A program made the translations under genes and the position numbers. From Mycobacteroides salmoniphilum (GTDB taxonomy: Bacteria > Actinomycetota > Actinomycetes > Mycobacteriales > Mycobacteriaceae), in contig NZ_CP024633.1 of assembly GCF_004924335.1 (NCBI RefSeq), positions 496,001-560,000 on the forward strand: DNA of 64,000 nucleotides, in the 5' to 3' direction. How positions within the stretch are numbered: the stretch's first letter is position 1; each line of letters opens with the position of its first letter. This document shows, one piece after another, positions 61,411-64,000 of this stretch. The notes beneath the pieces are model-generated. The model searched no databases and was not told the DNA's origin. It saw only the letters and a list, made by a program, of their open reading frames with translations.

Positions 61411-63105
61411 TCACAGCTCCCGATGAAGGGTTCGGACCGCGACGATGCGCTCCTTGAGCTGGTCGCGAGTGGCCGCCGCGATCGGGGGGCCGCCACACCG
61501 GCGGCGCAGCTCGTTGTGAATCCAGCCGTGCGGTTTACCCGACTTGAAATGTGTGGCCGACACCAGCGCGTTGAGCTCGCGGCGCAGCTCGCGCAGTTGG
61601 CCGTGCGTAGAGGTGATCTCGGGGGGCACCTCACCCGAAGCAGTGCGTTTGGTGAGCTGCTCTTCTTGCCTGCGCCGCAAGAGATCTCGCATCTGGTTTG
61701 GATCGAGCAGGCCAGGAATGCCGAGGTACTCGGCCTCTTCTTCGCTGCCTGCGGGCGTCGCGGTGCCAAAGGATGCCCCGTCGAAGATCACCTGGTCCAG
61801 TTCGGCACTGGCACTGAGTGATTCGAAACCCTTCTCTTCCTCACCCGGCTCGGTGCGTTTGCGTTCTACGGGCTCCTCATCGCCCATCGGCTCGCGATGT
61901 GGCTTGCCGAGCACATGGTTGCGCTGCTCCTCCAGCAGACTGGCGAGCTCCAGCAGCGTCGGCACCGAGGGCAGGAAGATGCTGGCCGTCTCACCTGGTG
62001 TCCGCGAGCGCACGTACCGCCCGATGGCCTGGGCGAAGAACAGCGGTGTCGAGGCACTCGTCGCGTACACGCCGACGGCCAGCCGTGGCACGTCGACACC
62101 CTCGGAGACCATGCGCACGGCCACCAGCCACTCGCTGCCGTCGGTGGCGAACTGGGCGATGCGGTCCGAGGATTTCGGATCGTCGGAGAGCACCACGGTG
62201 GGTTCCGTGCCGGTAATCGTGGTCAGCAGCTTCGCGTAGGCGCGTGCCGCCTTCTGATCGGAGGCGATGATCATGGCCCCGGCATCGGTCATGCCGCCGT
62301 TGCGCTTCTGCTGGAGCCGCGCGTGGGCGGCGCGCAGCACCGCGGGTATCCAGTCGCCGTTGGGATCCAGGGTGGTGCGCCAGGCGCGTGCGGTCTGCTC
62401 GGCGGACAGCGGCTCGCCGAGGCGGGCGGCGTGTTCCTCGCCGGCGCTGTCACGCCAGCGGGCCTCGCCCGAGTACGCCATGAAGACCACGGGCCGCACC
62501 ACGCCGTCGGCCAGCGCCTCGGAGTAGCCATAGGTGTGGTCGGCCTGCGAGCGCTGGTAGCCGGCGCCGTCGGGCTCGTAGGTGATGAATGGGATCGGGC
62601 TGTCGTCACTTCGGAATGGGGTTCCGGTCAATGAGAGGCGTCGGGTCGCGTCGTCGAATGCTTCGCGGACGGCCTCACCCCAGGTCTTGGCGTCTCCGGC
62701 GTGGTGGATCTCGTCGAAGATCACCAGGGTGCGGTGGTTCTCGGTACGGACCCGGTGCCGGGTGGGGTGGCTGGCCACCTGTGCATAGGTGACGACGACT
62801 CCGTGGTACTCCGAGGAGTTCTGCGAATCCGAGTTGCTGAATCTCGGGTCCAGGGACAGGCCGAAGGCGGCTGCCGACTGAGCCCACTGGACCTTGAGGT
62901 GTTCTGTCGGCACCACGACGGTGATCTTGTCGATGGTGCCGTCGGCCAGCAGCTCGGTAGCAATGCGCAGGGCAAATCTTGTTTTCCCTGATCCAGGGGT
63001 GGCGACCGCTAGGAAATCGCGGGGTTTGGCGGCCAAATACCGCACTAATGCCCTACGCTGCCAGCCCCGCAATGTATGGGTGCTGGGCGCTTCTACAGCC
63101 CGCAC
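61411..63105 (-). CDS. Superfamily 2 DEAD/DEAH-type helicase
   Basis: 564 aa, GTG start. Motifs are Q/I region LRGWQRRALVRYL, Walker A VATPGSGKTRFALRIA, motif Ia VVPTEHLKVQW, motif II FDEIHHAG (DEIH), motif III SLTGTPFRSDD, motif V VRMVSEGVDVPRLAVGVYAT and motif VI AIGRYVRSRT. The DEIH box and RecA order fit XPB/SSL2-like or type III res-subunit helicases. The C-terminal ~180 residues are charged, with a low-complexity GDEEPVERKRTEPGEEEKG. No nuclease or defence gene is next to it. DNA-repair or RNA role not resolved. Confidence 0.85.
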   Translation of the reverse strand: MRAVEAPSTHTLRGWQRRALVRYLAAKPRDFLAVATPGSGKTRFALRIATELLADGTIDKITVVVPTEHLKVQWAQSAAAFGLSLDPRFSNSDSQNSSEYHGVVVTYAQVASHPTRHRVRTENHRTLVIFDEIHHAGDAKTWGEAVREAFDDATRRLSLTGTPFRSDDSPIPFITYEPDGAGYQRSQADHTYGYSEALADGVVRPVVFMAYSGEARWRDSAGEEHAARLGEPLSAEQTARAWRTTLDPNGDWIPAVLRAAHARLQQKRNGGMTDAGAMIIASDQKAARAYAKLLTTITGTEPTVVLSDDPKSSDRIAQFATDGSEWLVAVRMVSEGVDVPRLAVGVYATSASTPLFFAQAIGRYVRSRTPGETASIFLPSVPTLLELASLLEEQRNHVLGKPHREPMGDEEPVERKRTEPGEEEKGFESLSASAELDQVIFDGASFGTATPAGSEEEAEYLGIPGLLDPNQMRDLLRRRQEEQLTKRTASGEVPPEITSTHGQLRELRRELNALVSATHFKSGKPHGWIHNELRRRCGGPPIAAATRDQLKERIVAVRTLHREL

Positions 63106-63251
63106 CCTATGGACTCCTCACTGATCGAACAGGAGCCTAACGCAAGGGATTACGGGGCTGCACCCTGACGGGCGTGGCGGGCACCGCGTGTCGTGTCACC
63201 AGGGTGGCAGCCGGTGACGATCAGCACAGTGCCCGCCATCTTCCCGTTCCG

Positions 63252-64000
63252 CTACTTGACGGGGAAGGTCACGTCGGTGAGTTCTTCAGATACCGACCAC
63301 AGCCGGCGCTGCAAATCGAGGTCGTAGGACTGCTCGCTCGATGCGACGACCTTCGGGTTACCGCGTTGTTCCATAAATCCGTCCGGTCCGTAGTACTGGC
63401 CGCCCAGAGCGGCCGGGTCGGTGGCGGCCCGCAGTGTGGGCAGTGCGCCCATATCCGCGCCCTGGACGAGCAGCGGCGCCACGACGTCGAACACCGCCCG
63501 GACCCACAGCGGAGAGTTACGTGCGAGCTCGGTGTTGGAGCCACCGGGATGGGCGGCCAGGGCGACGGTGTTGGTGCCGACCAGGCGGCGTTGCAGCTCG
63601 TAGGTGAAGAGCAGGTTGGCCAGCTTCGATTGCCCGTAGGCCGCGACCCGGTCGTAATTGTGCTCCCACTGCAGGTCGTCGAAGTGGATGGCCGCGCGTA
63701 GGCGGTGCCCGATGCTGGAGACCGTCACCACGCGTGACCCCTCGACGGGCAGTAGGTGGTCTAGGAGCAGGCCCGTCAGCGCGTAATGACCCAGGTGATT
63801 GGTGCCGAACTGAAGTTCGAAGCCGTCGGCGGTGGTGGACTTCTCTGTCCACATCACACCGGCGTTGTTGATGAGCAGGTCGATCTTTTCGTAGCGCGCC
63901 TTGAGCTCGTCGCTGGCTCGGCGGACGGACTCCAGCGATGACAGGTCCAACGACTGCAGGGTGATGTCGGCGTTCGCATGCACTGCGGTGATCTCGGCGA
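63252..64000 (-). CDS. Short-chain dehydrogenase, N-terminal part outside window
   Basis: The frame is still open at base 64000, so the start with the NAD(P) Gly-rich loop is missing; about 249 codons are present. [39 protein letters not shown], the [20 protein letters not shown] segment and [19 protein letters not shown] show it is a close paralogue of the SDR at 59977, in opposite orientation. Cytosolic oxidoreductase of unknown substrate. Confidence 0.88.
   Translation of the reverse strand, partial: AEITAVHANADITLQSLDLSSLESVRRASDELKARYEKIDLLINNAGVMWTEKSTTADGFELQFGTNHLGHYALTGLLLDHLLPVEGSRVVTVSSIGHRLRAAIHFDDLQWEHNYDRVAAYGQSKLANLLFTYELQRRLVGTNTVALAAHPGGSNTELARNSPLWVRAVFDVVAPLLVQGADMGALPTLRAATDPAALGGQYYGPDGFMEQRGNPKVVASSEQSYDLDLQRRLWSVSEELTDVTFPVK

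Noticed and set aside
61411..63105. Helicase as part of a phage-defence system
   Set aside because: The neighbours are a cupin and SDRs; there is no nuclease, methylase or other defence gene, so the helicase alone does not support this.

Overview
The window is GC-rich actinobacterial DNA whose gene content and order point to a rapidly growing mycobacterium of the abscessus/chelonae group. The evidence is a steroid-catabolic gene cluster collinear in large blocks with the M. tuberculosis Rv3534c-Rv3570c region, an Arr rifampicin ADP-ribosyltransferase, an MspA-type porin, and the Rv0435c-Rv0439c phospholipid/moeA block. No rRNA, tRNA, CRISPR array, insertion sequence or phage gene was seen. 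Species assignment is inference from gene content.

Layout. 1-1370: end of the ring A/B operon (hsaC, hsaB). 1455-7304: an accessory block (fmdB-like, formamidase, exported agmatine deiminase, aquaporin, an unknown 423-aa protein, arr, a DoxX-like protein) that separates hsaB from the fadE genes. 7386-22024: the ring C/D (HIP) degradation genes, comprising fadE33-fadE32-fadE31-fadD3, the divergent fadE30-ipdF, kstR2-fadA6, ipdC-ipdB-ipdA-echA20 and two SDR genes. Three matches to the KstR2 operator pattern sit at the divergent promoters. 22085-31832: a ddn-like gene, a small protein, two CYP125-type P450 genes flanking fadA5, and the last side-chain cycle (fadE28, fadE29, chsH2, chsH1, ltp2), with KstR-type operators. 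31838-33504: a cell-wall amidase and a membrane protein. 33514-40580: a MaoC hydratase, kstD, a second flavoprotein and hsaE-hsaG-hsaF. 41016-46187: two tandem proline-rich MinD/ParA-like ATPases with a tiny ORF between them. 46184-52280: a six-gene Mrp Na+/H+ antiporter operon. 52361-57534: moeA-psd-pssA-AAA ATPase. 57651-64000: HAD phosphatase, VOC protein, secreted protein plus MspA-like porin, two related SDRs in opposite orientation, a cupin and a DEAD/DEAH helicase.

How the genes work together. P450, thiolase and the FadE28/29-ChsH1/H2-Ltp2 cycle shorten the sterol side chain. KstD and the Hsa enzymes open rings A/B and turn the six-carbon fragment into pyruvate and propionyl-CoA. FadD3, FadE30-33, EchA20, IpdA/B/C/F and FadA6 degrade the remaining two-ring propionate. 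KstR (side chain, rings A/B) and KstR2 (rings C/D) divide control, and their operators mark the two regulons along the DNA.

Most notable observations: arr sits in an insertion inside the sterol cluster and has a possible leader peptide and hairpin. The Ddn-like protein lacks two of the tyrosines known from nitroimidazole-activating Ddn. Tandem CYP125 genes share a promoter block and a 53-nt identical run. At least four convergent gene pairs have interlocked 4-nt stop codons. Several genes have a TANNNT-N6-start arrangement typical of leaderless mRNAs. The least understood locus is the tandem MinD-like pair with its 43-codon coupled ORF.
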